This document shows positions 9,029 to 17,900 of a stretch of 64,000 nt of DNA, piece by piece (position 1 is the stretch's first letter; every line of letters starts with the position of its first letter). Below the pieces are notes generated by a model that was given only the letters and a program-made list of their open reading frames with translations, had not been told where the DNA came from and made no database searches. The translations under genes and the position numbers were made by a program. This stretch comes from Nostoc sp. JL33. GTDB taxonomy: Bacteria; Cyanobacteriota; Cyanobacteriia; Cyanobacteriales; Nostocaceae. Location of the stretch: assembly GCF_017114985.1 (NCBI RefSeq), contig NZ_JABXKP010000009.1, positions 33,744-97,743 on the forward strand. The letters run 5' to 3'.

Positions 9029-9352
9029 CAATTTCCCGAATCGGGAAAAGCGAATCTACGCCGATTAGTCAAGCGCCTACTGGGGAAATTTGGTTATCCA
9101 CCAGAAAAGCAGGAGAACGCGACGGTGCTGCAACAGGCGAGTAAATTAGGAAATTTAAAAACCTGCCAAAATGGCAACCCGATTCTGATTAACCAAGTTA
9201 AATTGTACAAAGATAAACGACTTCAAGGGTTTTATTATCAGGGACTACCACGTAAGCAAATTACTTTTGTAAAACACTATCTACTAAGTGATTTACAAAA
9301 ACAAAAAACTATCTTTACCAATTATTTGCAGAGTATTTTTCTCAGCAGATAA
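9029..9352 (+). pseudogene. Remnant of a type I restriction R-subunit C-terminus
   Basis: Without a usable upstream start, one frame reads LRRLVKRLLGKFGYPPEKQE followed by NATVLQQASKL. This is the helical C-terminal signature of HsdR proteins (…KYGYPPDKQ…VLQQAE…). After that the frame continues to 9352 as a basic stretch I cannot identify, possibly a fusion to other debris. No motor, nuclease, M or S subunit is nearby. Confidence 0.6.
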
Positions 9353-9488
9353 ATATCAATAATCAGGTTTGGCATTTGCTGCAACAGGAATATTAAATGC
9401 TTACGGGCGTTGTTGTCGAAGTACGGATTAGCCCCCAAATAACGGGCAACGTCTGTATACATTCCTGTTCACTTCAGTGGCAAATGGC

Positions 9489-9532
9489 AGAGTGGGAGTT
9501 TGAAAGCTGACTGATATGCTTCCTCCCACTCT
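9489..9532 (+). terminator. Terminator-like hairpin with T-run
   Basis: Arms AGAGTGGGAG and CTCCCACTCT pair perfectly across a 24-base loop and are followed by seven T. The long loop is unusual for an intrinsic terminator. It may be left over from the decayed genes upstream. Confidence 0.5.
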
Positions 9533-9632
9533 TTTTTTATTAGACAGAATTCAGGAGTCAGGAGCCAGAATTCAGAATGAATTTTATGCGACTGGTGAAG
9601 CAGCACTGCAAGAAGGTTTGCTTGTGTAGGTG

Positions 9633-9768
9633 ATATCATGTCCGGGTAATTAAGCATAATACCCGGAACCCCACCCCGCCAAAGCTGCGCTTTAGCTCCC
9701 CTCCCCGCCTGCGGGGAGGGGTTGGGGGTGGGGTTCTTTTATTATGGGTATGCTACCGGACATGATAT
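9633..9768. mobile_element. MITE-like element with 13-bp inverted ends and GC-rich core
   Basis: ATATCATGTCCGG at 9633-9645 and its exact reverse complement at 9756-9768 bound about 136 bp. Inside, arms AACCCCACCCC and GGGGTGGGGTT enclose CCCCTCCCC/GGGGAGGGG. A related GC-rich hairpin in the opposite orientation lies at about 14661-14736. No target duplication was found, so mobility is inferred only from symmetry. Confidence 0.55.
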
Positions 9769-9960
9769 GACTGGCGAACCCGAAGCGCGGATAAATAAAC
9801 GGGTTTAAGATCCCCACTGATAGCGGAGCCTCTTCTCTACGAGAGGCTCCGCCAACGAGTCCGCGTACTCCTGCGGAGGACAAGCTACGCTTTTAGCGTC
9901 TGTCTGCAACACGCTGCGCGAACGTAGAGAACGTCTTGATTCTGACGAATGTATTCTTCT

Positions 9961-10893
9961 TCAAAAGTCAGTATCGTGTAAAAACTTAAGAATCGCTGCA
10001 TTCAACTCCTTAAAAGCGCCAGTTGAGGCATCATGATAACAGTTAGACAAAATTTGTAATTTAGAATTGGGAATATGCTGATGCAGTTTTTCACCATGAC
10101 TAACAGGAAACCAACTATCTAGATCGCCCCACAAAACTAGTGTAGGACACCTAATTGTACTCAGCTTATTTTGAATTTTGGTAAGCATATTAGGCTTATT
10201 TTCTTGCCAATTCTCGATTTCTCGCGCTGCTATTTGTAACTCTTCGGCAACTTTTGCAACCGTACCAGATAATTCAATAAACGGGTAAGTTATCCAATAG
10301 ACATCTTCCTGTGTCAAAATTGACGGATCAAATAATACCCCACGTCTTTCTATTGCCATAATTTCTCTAAATAGAGGTGCAAACAAATATGCCAGACGTA
10401 AGGAGTCAATTGTTTGCATTATTTCCAGGGGCATTTTGGCAAGTAACAACATAGCCCAATGGGGTAGATGTTCGGTAAAAACAGGTACGTTTACTACTAC
10501 AAGCCGCGCGATTAACTGCGGATTTTCTTGAGCAAGCGCAAGGGCAACTAATCCCCCCAGAGATTCAGCCACAATCACTGCGGGTTCATCACATAAAGCC
10601 TGAATAATTCTTTGAAACTCAATAACTTGATGACCGTTATGTTCTCTACGAGACAAAGGTTTTTCGGAAAAACCAAAACCTTTGGCATCAAAACAAATTA
10701 CCCGATAATATTTAGATAATGGTGCTATACTGTGCCGCCAATTATAGCTCCAACTACCCATGCCATGTAATAAAATTAGCGGTTTACCTTTACCTTTTTC
10801 GCCATAAGCAATTTGTACAGGATACCCTTTAGCATCAGTAATAATTAGACTTTGCCGCCCTTGGGGAAAAGTAGCTTGCCACCAATCTTTCAT
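9961..10893 (-). CDS. Alpha/beta hydrolase
   Basis: The 310-residue protein has the alpha/beta-hydrolase fold: oxyanion-side LILLHGMGSWSYNW (about 38-51), nucleophile elbow VAESLGGLVAL (Ser at about 110), acid-bearing strand LVLWGDLDSW, and a C-terminal His in NCYHDAST. Such enzymes hydrolyse esters, epoxides or similar bonds; the substrate cannot be predicted. It follows the DUF4112 gene by 19 bp on the same strand and is likely co-transcribed with it. Confidence 0.88.
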   Translation of the reverse strand: MKDWWQATFPQGRQSLIITDAKGYPVQIAYGEKGKGKPLILLHGMGSWSYNWRHSIAPLSKYYRVICFDAKGFGFSEKPLSRREHNGHQVIEFQRIIQALCDEPAVIVAESLGGLVALALAQENPQLIARLVVVNVPVFTEHLPHWAMLLLAKMPLEIMQTIDSLRLAYLFAPLFREIMAIERRGVLFDPSILTQEDVYWITYPFIELSGTVAKVAEELQIAAREIENWQENKPNMLTKIQNKLSTIRCPTLVLWGDLDSWFPVSHGEKLHQHIPNSKLQILSNCYHDASTGAFKELNAAILKFLHDTDF

Positions 10894-10912
10894 TCCATTA
10901 TCAATAAATAAT

Positions 10913-11419
10913 TTAGCCGCCAGTTAAGGCGTTCCACAGTATTCTAATTAGGATCACGGGTAATGCTACTAAAACAATGGAGATTAGCAACAATCCAGCC
11001 AAAACGGCAAAGATAAACCACCTGTCTGCACTTTTTTGCTCGCTGGGAAACTTTAAGTACTCTTCCAATAACTTGATATTATAACTGTTAGCTGTCCAGG
11101 CAAAATCAAAGAAGTCTCCCAAAACTGGGACAGCGCCTACCAAGCCATCAATGATCACATTCAAAACCATTTTGCCTAAAGTGGCTCTAGATACACCCAG
11201 CCGCGCTGCTTCTAGGATGATGTAGCTAGAAAACATCAGTCCCAAAAAATCACCACCAAGAGGTATGAGTCCTAAAATTGGATCTAGACCAAAACCAATC
11301 TGCGTACCAGGAATAGTAATAACATTATCCAGCAATCGGCTTAACTGACGCAGGCGCTTCAAGGCGGGGGCTTTAGCATCAGGTTCAATCATCGAAAATC
11401 GAGGAGAAGAATCAGGCAT
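10913..11419 (-). CDS. DUF4112 membrane protein
   Basis: The 168-residue protein shows the DUF4112 signature: LSRLLDNVITIPGTQIGFGL, then DPILGLIPLGGDFLG and a second VGAVPVLGDFFDFAWTAN. A strongly hydrophobic C-terminal helix (about 133-160) indicates membrane anchoring. Function is unknown in the family. It lies between the YihY-family gene and the hydrolase gene, all on the minus strand, so a membrane-linked operon is plausible. Confidence 0.88.
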   Translation of the reverse strand: MPDSSPRFSMIEPDAKAPALKRLRQLSRLLDNVITIPGTQIGFGLDPILGLIPLGGDFLGLMFSSYIILEAARLGVSRATLGKMVLNVIIDGLVGAVPVLGDFFDFAWTANSYNIKLLEEYLKFPSEQKSADRWFIFAVLAGLLLISIVLVALPVILIRILWNALTGG

Positions 11420-11517
11420 AAAGGCGATCGCTAACTTTGTATTGAATCGTGAGATATTTTACTCACCTACTGAGCTTTTGCAAAAATTTCCTCAGAGATT
11501 TTAGTTATATTTACAAA

Positions 11518-12417
11518 TTAATATTTTTCGGGAGATTCTGACTGTGCTTTTGGGCGCATATCTTCGCCCACAGTCACATTTAACTGCTCGCCGATTAACA
11601 GAACAGCAGCGCTCATCGACAGCCAGAGCATTAAAACTATCACAGCCCCTACAGCACCATAGACTTTATTATAATTGCCAAAATTCGCCACATAAAGCCG
11701 AAATATAGCAGACAATATTGCCCAGAAAACAGCTGCTAAAATTGCTCCAGGCATCATTGGTGTGCCTGAGTTCCACTGGCTTGGCCCATAGCGATAGACA
11801 AAGCTAAAGGCGATAGCAACAATACCTAAAGCTAAAGGCCAGCGTAACAACTGCCAAAGATGCACCAAGAAGATCAAAGAGCCATTTTCGCGTACTACCA
11901 TTCCCAACAATAGGTCACTGGTAAACACTAACAAAGAAGCCGACACTAAAAGCAACATAGTACCGACTGTTAATCCCAGAGAGACGAGCTTGGCTTTCCA
12001 AAAGGGGCGCATCTTTGGTGGGGGAATTTGATGGATTTGGTCGAGGGCTGTCATAGCGGTACTCACAGCGCCAGAAGCAGTCCAAATTGCTAATAGAAAG
12101 CTCAGAGAAAATAAACTGCTGTTTTTGGAGTTGGTAATTTCTGTGGTGGTAAAATCACGAATCAAATCCAGGGCTTGTTCAGGTAGAACTTGACTTAGCT
12201 GATCTGCCAGTTTTTTAAAGGTGGCTTGCAAAGATTCTGCTAATAAGCCAATGGCTGTAATCACAGCAAGAATTGCTGGAAACAGCGATAGCATGGCATT
12301 GAAGGCGATTTCAGAGGCGAGTCCGAAAAGTCGTCTTTGGATTGTCCTAGCAAAAGTTTTTTTGAGCGTGCGCCAATTGAGATGGCGAAAAAAGCGTAAA
12401 AAACGAGGCTTTGACAT
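11518..12417 (-). CDS. YihY/BrkB family inner-membrane protein
   Basis: The 299-residue protein has about six predicted transmembrane helices and the family pattern of an amphipathic N-terminus (RLFGLASEIAFNAMLSLFPA), the mid segment MRPFWKAKLVSLGLTVGTML and the late AVIVLMLWLSMSAAVLLIGE. YihY proteins were once called RNase BN by mistake and now have no settled function; some are proposed transporters. The gene begins 27 bp after the ruvA stop on the same strand. Confidence 0.9.
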   Translation of the reverse strand: MSKPRFLRFFRHLNWRTLKKTFARTIQRRLFGLASEIAFNAMLSLFPAILAVITAIGLLAESLQATFKKLADQLSQVLPEQALDLIRDFTTTEITNSKNSSLFSLSFLLAIWTASGAVSTAMTALDQIHQIPPPKMRPFWKAKLVSLGLTVGTMLLLVSASLLVFTSDLLLGMVVRENGSLIFLVHLWQLLRWPLALGIVAIAFSFVYRYGPSQWNSGTPMMPGAILAAVFWAILSAIFRLYVANFGNYNKVYGAVGAVIVLMLWLSMSAAVLLIGEQLNVTVGEDMRPKAQSESPEKY

Positions 12418-12444
12418 GATTTAGAGTCAAATGGCTAATGACTA

Positions 12445-13077
12445 TTAAACTTGTTCGCTGCTAAGATGAGCGATCGCTTGTTTAATCCAATCTTCCACAT
12501 AAGCGTCTTTGGGTAGTCCGATATCTTCACTCACCACATGCAGGGCGTGACTGACCTCATGGGCAGTATATCCCAAAGCGAAGAGAGTCATTTGCACCTC
12601 TTCGAGAATTCCCGGTGCTGGCCCACCTGTGGCGACGAAGAACCCGGCTGATTTGCGCCACTCGACTAATTTGCTTTTCAGTTCCAAACAGATGCGTTCG
12701 GCGATTTTCTTGCCGACACCGGGAGCCTGAATTAAGATTTGTGTATTGCCAGCGATAATTGCTTGGACTAAATCTGGTAGTTCCAGAGTGTCCAATAGTG
12801 CGATCGCTAAGGCTGCACCAATACCGCTAACAGTCAACAACTGACGAAATAAATCGCGTTCGGCTGGCGAAGCAAAGCCATATAATAACGGCACTTCTTC
12901 ACGAATTTGGAAATGGGTAAAAATTTGCGCCACTCCTCCCGACTCTGGTAATTGCTGTGCTAGCCGTTGAGGAACTTGCAAATCATACCCTAAGCCATTT
13001 ACTTCCAAAGTCAGAATCACGCGATTAGCGCCAATTGTTTGGATACCAGCAACTATACCTTTTAGATAACTAATCAT
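12445..13077 (-). CDS. ruvA: Holliday junction branch migration protein RuvA
   Basis: RuvA binds four-way junctions and loads the RuvB motor for branch migration. The 210-residue product starts [16 protein letters not shown] (OB-fold domain I), carries helix-hairpin-helix segments at [16 protein letters not shown] and [14 protein letters not shown] (about 70-130), and ends in the small RuvB-binding domain III ([15 protein letters not shown]). The ATG at 13077 is chosen over an upstream in-frame start at 13125 because it begins the conserved first strand. It also overlaps the stop of the upstream phosphatase gene as TAATG, which points to translational coupling. Confidence 0.95.
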   Translation of the reverse strand: MISYLKGIVAGIQTIGANRVILTLEVNGLGYDLQVPQRLAQQLPESGGVAQIFTHFQIREEVPLLYGFASPAERDLFRQLLTVSGIGAALAIALLDTLELPDLVQAIIAGNTQILIQAPGVGKKIAERICLELKSKLVEWRKSAGFFVATGGPAPGILEEVQMTLFALGYTAHEVSHALHVVSEDIGLPKDAYVEDWIKQAIAHLSSEQV

Positions 13078-13835
13078 TACAAAAAACCAAAATAATTTAA
13101 GCCTTCGATAATTCCACCTGCACAAAAACTTGAAGCCAGGTAGCGGTAGTCTGCGGGATGCTCATTGTGCCATTGGAGTAACTCTTTTCGAGCATTCCCC
13201 ACAATGATTCCCCGTTCGTTGCCTACAGCAAATAAAGCAATATCATTACCCGAATCACCACAGACAACTGTTTGTTCTGCTGCAAATTTCCACTTTTGGC
13301 GTAAAAACTGCATTGCCTGACCTTTATCGCTGCTATGGGGTACAATGTCAAGGTCTATTCCGCTACTGTAGATTAACTTTACATTTAATTTAGATTTCTG
13401 CAACTGGGCTTCAAGTTGTGGGAGAACGTTGGCAGATAAATCTTGTTCTAGGAAAAAACTCACTTTAAAGGGACGCTGTTCTGAATCTGGTTGCCGAACT
13501 AACTCAGGATATTTTCCAGCCAGAGATAATATAGTTTCCCGATCCCATTCTGGAGAGAGGATTTCTGACCAACCTGAGTCTGGAGTATCAGTACCATCAA
13601 GGTAAATTTCTGTACCCACAGAAAGGACGAGGGCATCCGGTTGCAAAAGATTTTTTTGAGCTTGGAGTTCTTTGTAAAGTACAGGCGATCGCCCGGTAGA
13701 ATAAACAATTTTAGTGCCGTATTCTTGGCGATGTCTGTTCAGCAATTCATTTAGTTCTGGTAAAGCACTGTCATCGCCCACGGTGCGATGCACAAGGGTG
13801 TCATCCAAGTCGGTTACAAAAAGAAATTTAGTCAT
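13077..13835 (-). CDS. Sucrose-6-phosphate phosphatase (HAD family)
   Basis: This HAD hydrolase of 252 residues matches stand-alone sucrose-phosphatases, which remove phosphate from sucrose-6-phosphate in the last step of sucrose synthesis. The DxDxT nucleophile motif is TDLDDTLV (about 8-15), STGRSP is motif II, KG at SSDKGQAM is motif III, and [11 protein letters not shown] is motif IV. Sucrose is an osmolyte and, in heterocystous species, the carbon carrier to heterocysts. Its stop overlaps the ruvA start by one base. No sucrose-phosphate synthase is in the window. Confidence 0.88.
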   Translation of the reverse strand: MTKFLFVTDLDDTLVHRTVGDDSALPELNELLNRHRQEYGTKIVYSTGRSPVLYKELQAQKNLLQPDALVLSVGTEIYLDGTDTPDSGWSEILSPEWDRETILSLAGKYPELVRQPDSEQRPFKVSFFLEQDLSANVLPQLEAQLQKSKLNVKLIYSSGIDLDIVPHSSDKGQAMQFLRQKWKFAAEQTVVCGDSGNDIALFAVGNERGIIVGNARKELLQWHNEHPADYRYLASSFCAGGIIEGLNYFGFL

Positions 13836-13971
13836 AACTACCTCTTATACAACGCTATGCCATCAAATTTGCACTTATCTAAAGAAAGCATAGATGTAGT
13901 CTGGTTTAACAAAAAAGTCAGGAGATATACAGAGGAGTATTCCTCGTGCAAAAACTGCCTTTGTTGTTATT

Positions 13972-14065
13972 AGGACTTACGCACAAGTCTACGGAATAAC
14001 GAACCACAGAGGCGCAGAGGACACAGAGAAATCAGAGTTTGAGAGATATTTTGCGTAAGTCCTAG
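13972..14065. mobile_element. 94-bp MITE with 13-bp terminal inverted repeats and 5-bp target duplication
   Basis: TAGGACTTACGCA (13972-13984) and its exact reverse complement (14053-14065) bound the element. GTTAT occurs directly before it (13967-13971) and directly after it (14066-14070), as expected of a transposition footprint. The inside contains the ACCACAGAGGCGCAGAGGA motif that I recognise from repeats scattered through Nostoc/Anabaena genomes. It has no coding capacity and would need a transposase supplied in trans. Confidence 0.85.
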
Positions 14066-14111
14066 TTATATTTCGGGTAATAAATAGATTTATAAGCTCA
14101 TTACAATGATT

Positions 14112-14330
14112 GCAGCAAATGCTTAAAGGTTTCTTATACATGGAAGAGCATTTGTTGCAAAGTATTAAACGTTTGCAACAAGTACTTATACATTTGCAGC
14201 AAATGCTTAAGTGTTTCTTATATATGGAAGAGCGATTGTTGCAAAGTATTAAGTATTTGCAACAACTAATTATACATTTGCAGCAAATGCTTAAGCGTTT
14301 CTTATATATGGAAGAGCATTAGCTGCAAAC
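14112..14330. repeat. 84-bp minisatellite, about 2.6 copies, made of four 21-bp subunits
   Basis: GCAGCAAATGCTTAA begins at 14112, 14196 and 14280, giving an exact 84-bp period. Each period splits into four 21-base subunits ending in TTT or ATT; the first and third (GCAGCAAATGCTTAAGTGTTT-like and GTTGCAAAGTATTAAGTATTT-like) are most alike. A 70-codon frame reads through as an amphipathic repeat (MLKxFLYMEExLLQSIK), but it starts and stops at the array edges, so I treat it as noncoding. Confidence 0.88.
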
Positions 14331-14995
14331 GCTCAAATTTTGACAACTAATGTTTAAATTTGAGCGATGTCTACAGAGACGTAACACCAAAAAACAATGT
14401 AGAGACGTGGCAATGCTGTTCGGTTAAGGCAAGAGACGCGATGAATCGCCGTCTCTACAAGAATACAATCGATTTCAACACCTCTACTGCTTGCGATCGC
14501 AATTAACATGTCTCCATAACATTTGACTTTAACTGATTCTCCGGCTTCGCTCGCAATGACTATAAATATTTTTGTCCGTCTACTTACAAATACCGTGGTA
14601 GGGGCAAGGCGCATTGCCCATTGGTGTCAAATTAAGCTCAAGCGCTTGTCCCACATACGTTTTACCCCACCCCCAACCCCTCCCCGATGCCTTGGGGAGG
14701 GGCGGTTTTGGCTTTAGACAAAACCGGGGTGGGGTGACGCGGTGAGTAACCGTAAGTGAATGAACTTAATATCACGTCTTGACAAGGGTTTCACGTTAAG
14801 TTGACACCTATGTGCATTGCCATACCCTTACGATAAGTAAGTAAGTCGGTGAGAATAAATCAAACTAGATTAAGTAATGTAAAAAATCTTGAGATTAGTT
14901 CGTAGTGAGGACTTTAGTCCTCAAATGATGGCTGAAGCCCTCACTACAAACCTTGAATTATTCACACCGCTCTACTTATTTAAACCGAATCATTT

Positions 14996-17900
14996 TTAGG
15001 AAGGGGATGGTTTACTGTGTGCAAGTGCCACCACAGCTTGAACTAACTCTTCTGGATCAAGGGGCTTGGTAAGGTGGCGTTGATAGCCACTGCTTATAGC
15101 TTGCTGGTAATCATCAACTCTGGCATAAGCAGTCAAAGCGATCGCCAGAATGTGTCCCCCTTTTTCGGGGGTTAAAGTTCGGATTTGTTGAATCAGGGAA
15201 TAACCATCAACTCCGGGCATCCCAATATCACTAACTAAGACATCGGGTTGAAAGGACTCCAGGTTTGCCAACACTTCTGCCGCAGAGGAAACAGTCAGGA
15301 CTTGCGCTCCGTATTCAGCAAGCAATACTGTTAATAGCTCACGGGCATCAGGGTCATCATCAACTGTGAGGACTCGAATCCCTGTAAGTTCGAGTGCTTG
15401 TTGTGACAACTCATCTGTCTGCTTGATTTCCGGTTCAACATTCAGCAGTGGCAACTGGACTGTAAAGGTGGCTCCAAAGCCTTCACCAGGACTATCAGCC
15501 GCGATCGTGCCGCCATGAGCCTCAACTAACTGCCGGACGATCGCCAACCCCAATCCTAACCCGCCATACTTGCGAGTAATTGAGACATCTTCCTGACGGA
15601 ATGATTCAAAAATATACGGGAGAAAGTCAGGGCTAATACCTTTGCCAGTGTCGCTGACGATAATCTGTGCTTGCTCATCGACTTGCTTTAGTCGGATTTC
15701 TACCCGTCCGCCTTTGGGAGTAAACTTGATAGCATTAGAAAGTAAATTCCAAACGATCTGTTGCAGGCGGTTGGAATCTCCAGAGACTTGCCCAATATTC
15801 GGCAGTACCGGATGTAATAGTATTGATTTAGCAACAACTGCTGTACTTACGGTGTCGATCGCAGATTCAATCACAGATGCCAGATTCACAGGAGCCGCAT
15901 CGATGCTGAGTTTGCCGCGCAGAATCTTGGCGATATCTAGCAAATCATCAATCAGTTGAGTTTGCAGTTTAGCGTTGCGTTCAATGGTGGCTAAAGCTTC
16001 GGTTGTTCTGGTTTCATTAAATTTGCGAGTTTGCAGCAGTTTTGCCCAGCCGAGAATGGGGTTGAGAGGCGATCGCAATTCGTGGGAGAGAATGGCAAGA
16101 AACTCATCTTTGATGCGATTGGTACGTTCTGCTTCAGCCCGCGCGGCTTGCTCTAGCTGGAATAGGCGATCGCCTTCAGCTTCGAGTTGTTTTTGCGCTT
16201 CGATATCAGTTGCACTGCCAAACCATTTGACAATTTGACCTTGCTTATCCTTTTGCCCAATTGCTTGATGTAGATGCCAGCGATAGACACCATCTGCCCG
16301 CCGCATACGAGCTTCGGCTTGATAAGAAGTACCCTGTTGTACTGCCTCGCTCCACCGTTGAGTCAGAATAATTACATCTTCTGGATGGACAACCTCTTTC
16401 CAGCCGATGATCTGGGATTGTTCTGGCGTTAATCCTGTGAATTCCAACCAACGTTGATTGACATCGAGTAACGCTCCTTCAGGGTTGGCTGTCCAGACTA
16501 ATTGTGGGATTAATTCTGCCAAGCACCGATAGCGTTCCTCGCTTTGGCGTAATGCTTCCTCTACCTGTTTGCGATCGGTGATGTCTCGTGAAATCAATAA
16601 GATTCGTTCCATCTGCCCGGAGGCATCCAGAATCGGGCTAACGACCACTTCCCACCATTTGGGAGTGCCTTTTGCGGTTGGGCAGTATCCGCGAAAAATG
16701 CTGATTTCGGCTGTTTTAGCGATAGCGAGTGCCTGCTCTGCCTGTTGCCGATAGCTACCTGACCATAAACAGAGCCATTCAGTATTGAGATAGGAATCTA
16801 AGTCGTCAATTTCCATCAAACACAGTCCACCTGTATTCATGTACAGGAGCCGCCCGTCGAGGCTTAATACCTTGATGCAGTCAGAACTGCTGTCTAAAAT
16901 GCGGTTTTTAAATTCTTCACTCTGGCGCAGGGCCTGCTCTACCTGTTTGCGTTCGCTGATGTCTTCGGCAATACCTGCAAACCGATAAATCTCTCCTGTT
17001 TGATCTCGAAGCCCAAAGCAGCGATCGTGAACCCAGCGAATACTACCATCGGCTAAAATAATCCGGTATTCCTGATCAAATTTACCTGCGATCGCTTTTT
17101 CATGAAACGCTCTATCAGTCGATTCTCGATCCTCTGGGTGAATACGATCGACCCATGCTTGTTGTCCTTGATACAATTCCTCTGGGTTTAATCCCCACAG
17201 TCGTTTGTAGGCAGGACTGACATAGCTGACTCGATTTTCCGACACTTCTGTGATCCAGAATACTGCATCAATATTTTCTGCAAGTTGCCGGAAACGTTCT
17301 TCACTCTCGCGCAGAGCAAGCTCTGACCGTTTGCGTTCGGTGATATCTATATCAATACCAGCCATCTGCATCGGTTGCCCCTGTTGGTCGTAGAACACCT
17401 TGCCCTGGCTCAATGCCCACCTAATTGTGCCGTTGGGATATACTACCCGAAATTCAATGTCATAGTCTTCTCCAGTGGCGATCGCACGAGCTACATCTGC
17501 CAGCACGCGATCGCGATCCTCAAGGTGTAACCGCGCGACAAACATCTCGAATGAGCCGTCAAACTCTCCTGGTTGCATTCCAAATAAGGCTTCTAGGTTA
17601 TCTGACCAAGAAATTTTTCCTGTCTGGATGTTCCAGTTCCACGTTCCCATCCGAGAGGCTGACAGTGCCAATCGCAGCTGTTCTTCGCTCTGTCGTAGTT
17701 CCGCTTCTAGCTGTTGGCGTTCTTTTAGTTCACGCTGTGCCTGCTGATACAGTTCTGCCTGTCGCAAGGCGATACTCATCTGAGTTGCCAACTCTTTAAG
17801 CAAGTCAATTTCTAAGGGCTGCCAAAATCGAGGGGAGGTACAATGATGAGCAATTAGCAATCCCCAAAACTGGTTATCTTGCAGAATTGGTACAACCAGA

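Larger units (their letters stand above)
9353..9960. other. Repeat-filled intergenic region
   Basis: No gene is seen. From left to right it holds a terminator-like hairpin (9489-9532), an inverted-repeat element (9633-9768) with a GC-rich hairpin inside, and a hairpin with arms GCGGAGCCTCT/AGAGGCTCCGC near 9823-9852. After these comes more sequence of the dispersed Nostoc-type repeat class (…GCTACGCTTTTAGCGTCTGT…). Confidence 0.7.
13836..14995. other. 1.16-kb repeat-rich intergenic region
   Basis: No gene is supported. It contains the MITE at 13972-14065, the 84-bp minisatellite at 14112-14330, and GAGACG-type repeats at about 14370-14458. A GC-rich hairpin spans about 14661-14736, with CCCCACCCCC and GGGGTGGGG arms. 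Inverted AGTCCTCA-type sequence lies near 14906-14946. The region resembles a repeat sink between two divergently placed minus-strand units. Confidence 0.75.

Noticed and set aside
9125-9352. A free-standing 75-residue gene
   Set aside because: The conserved HsdR segment continues upstream of the GTG, so it is a remnant.
13077-13125. Longer RuvA start with 16 extra residues
   Set aside because: The family begins at MISYLKG, and that ATG overlaps the upstream stop.
14110-14322. 70-codon frame with heptad-like MLKxFLYMEE repeats
   Set aside because: Starts and ends with the 84-bp array. Repeats in multiples of three keep a frame open by chance. No promoter or ribosome site was seen.
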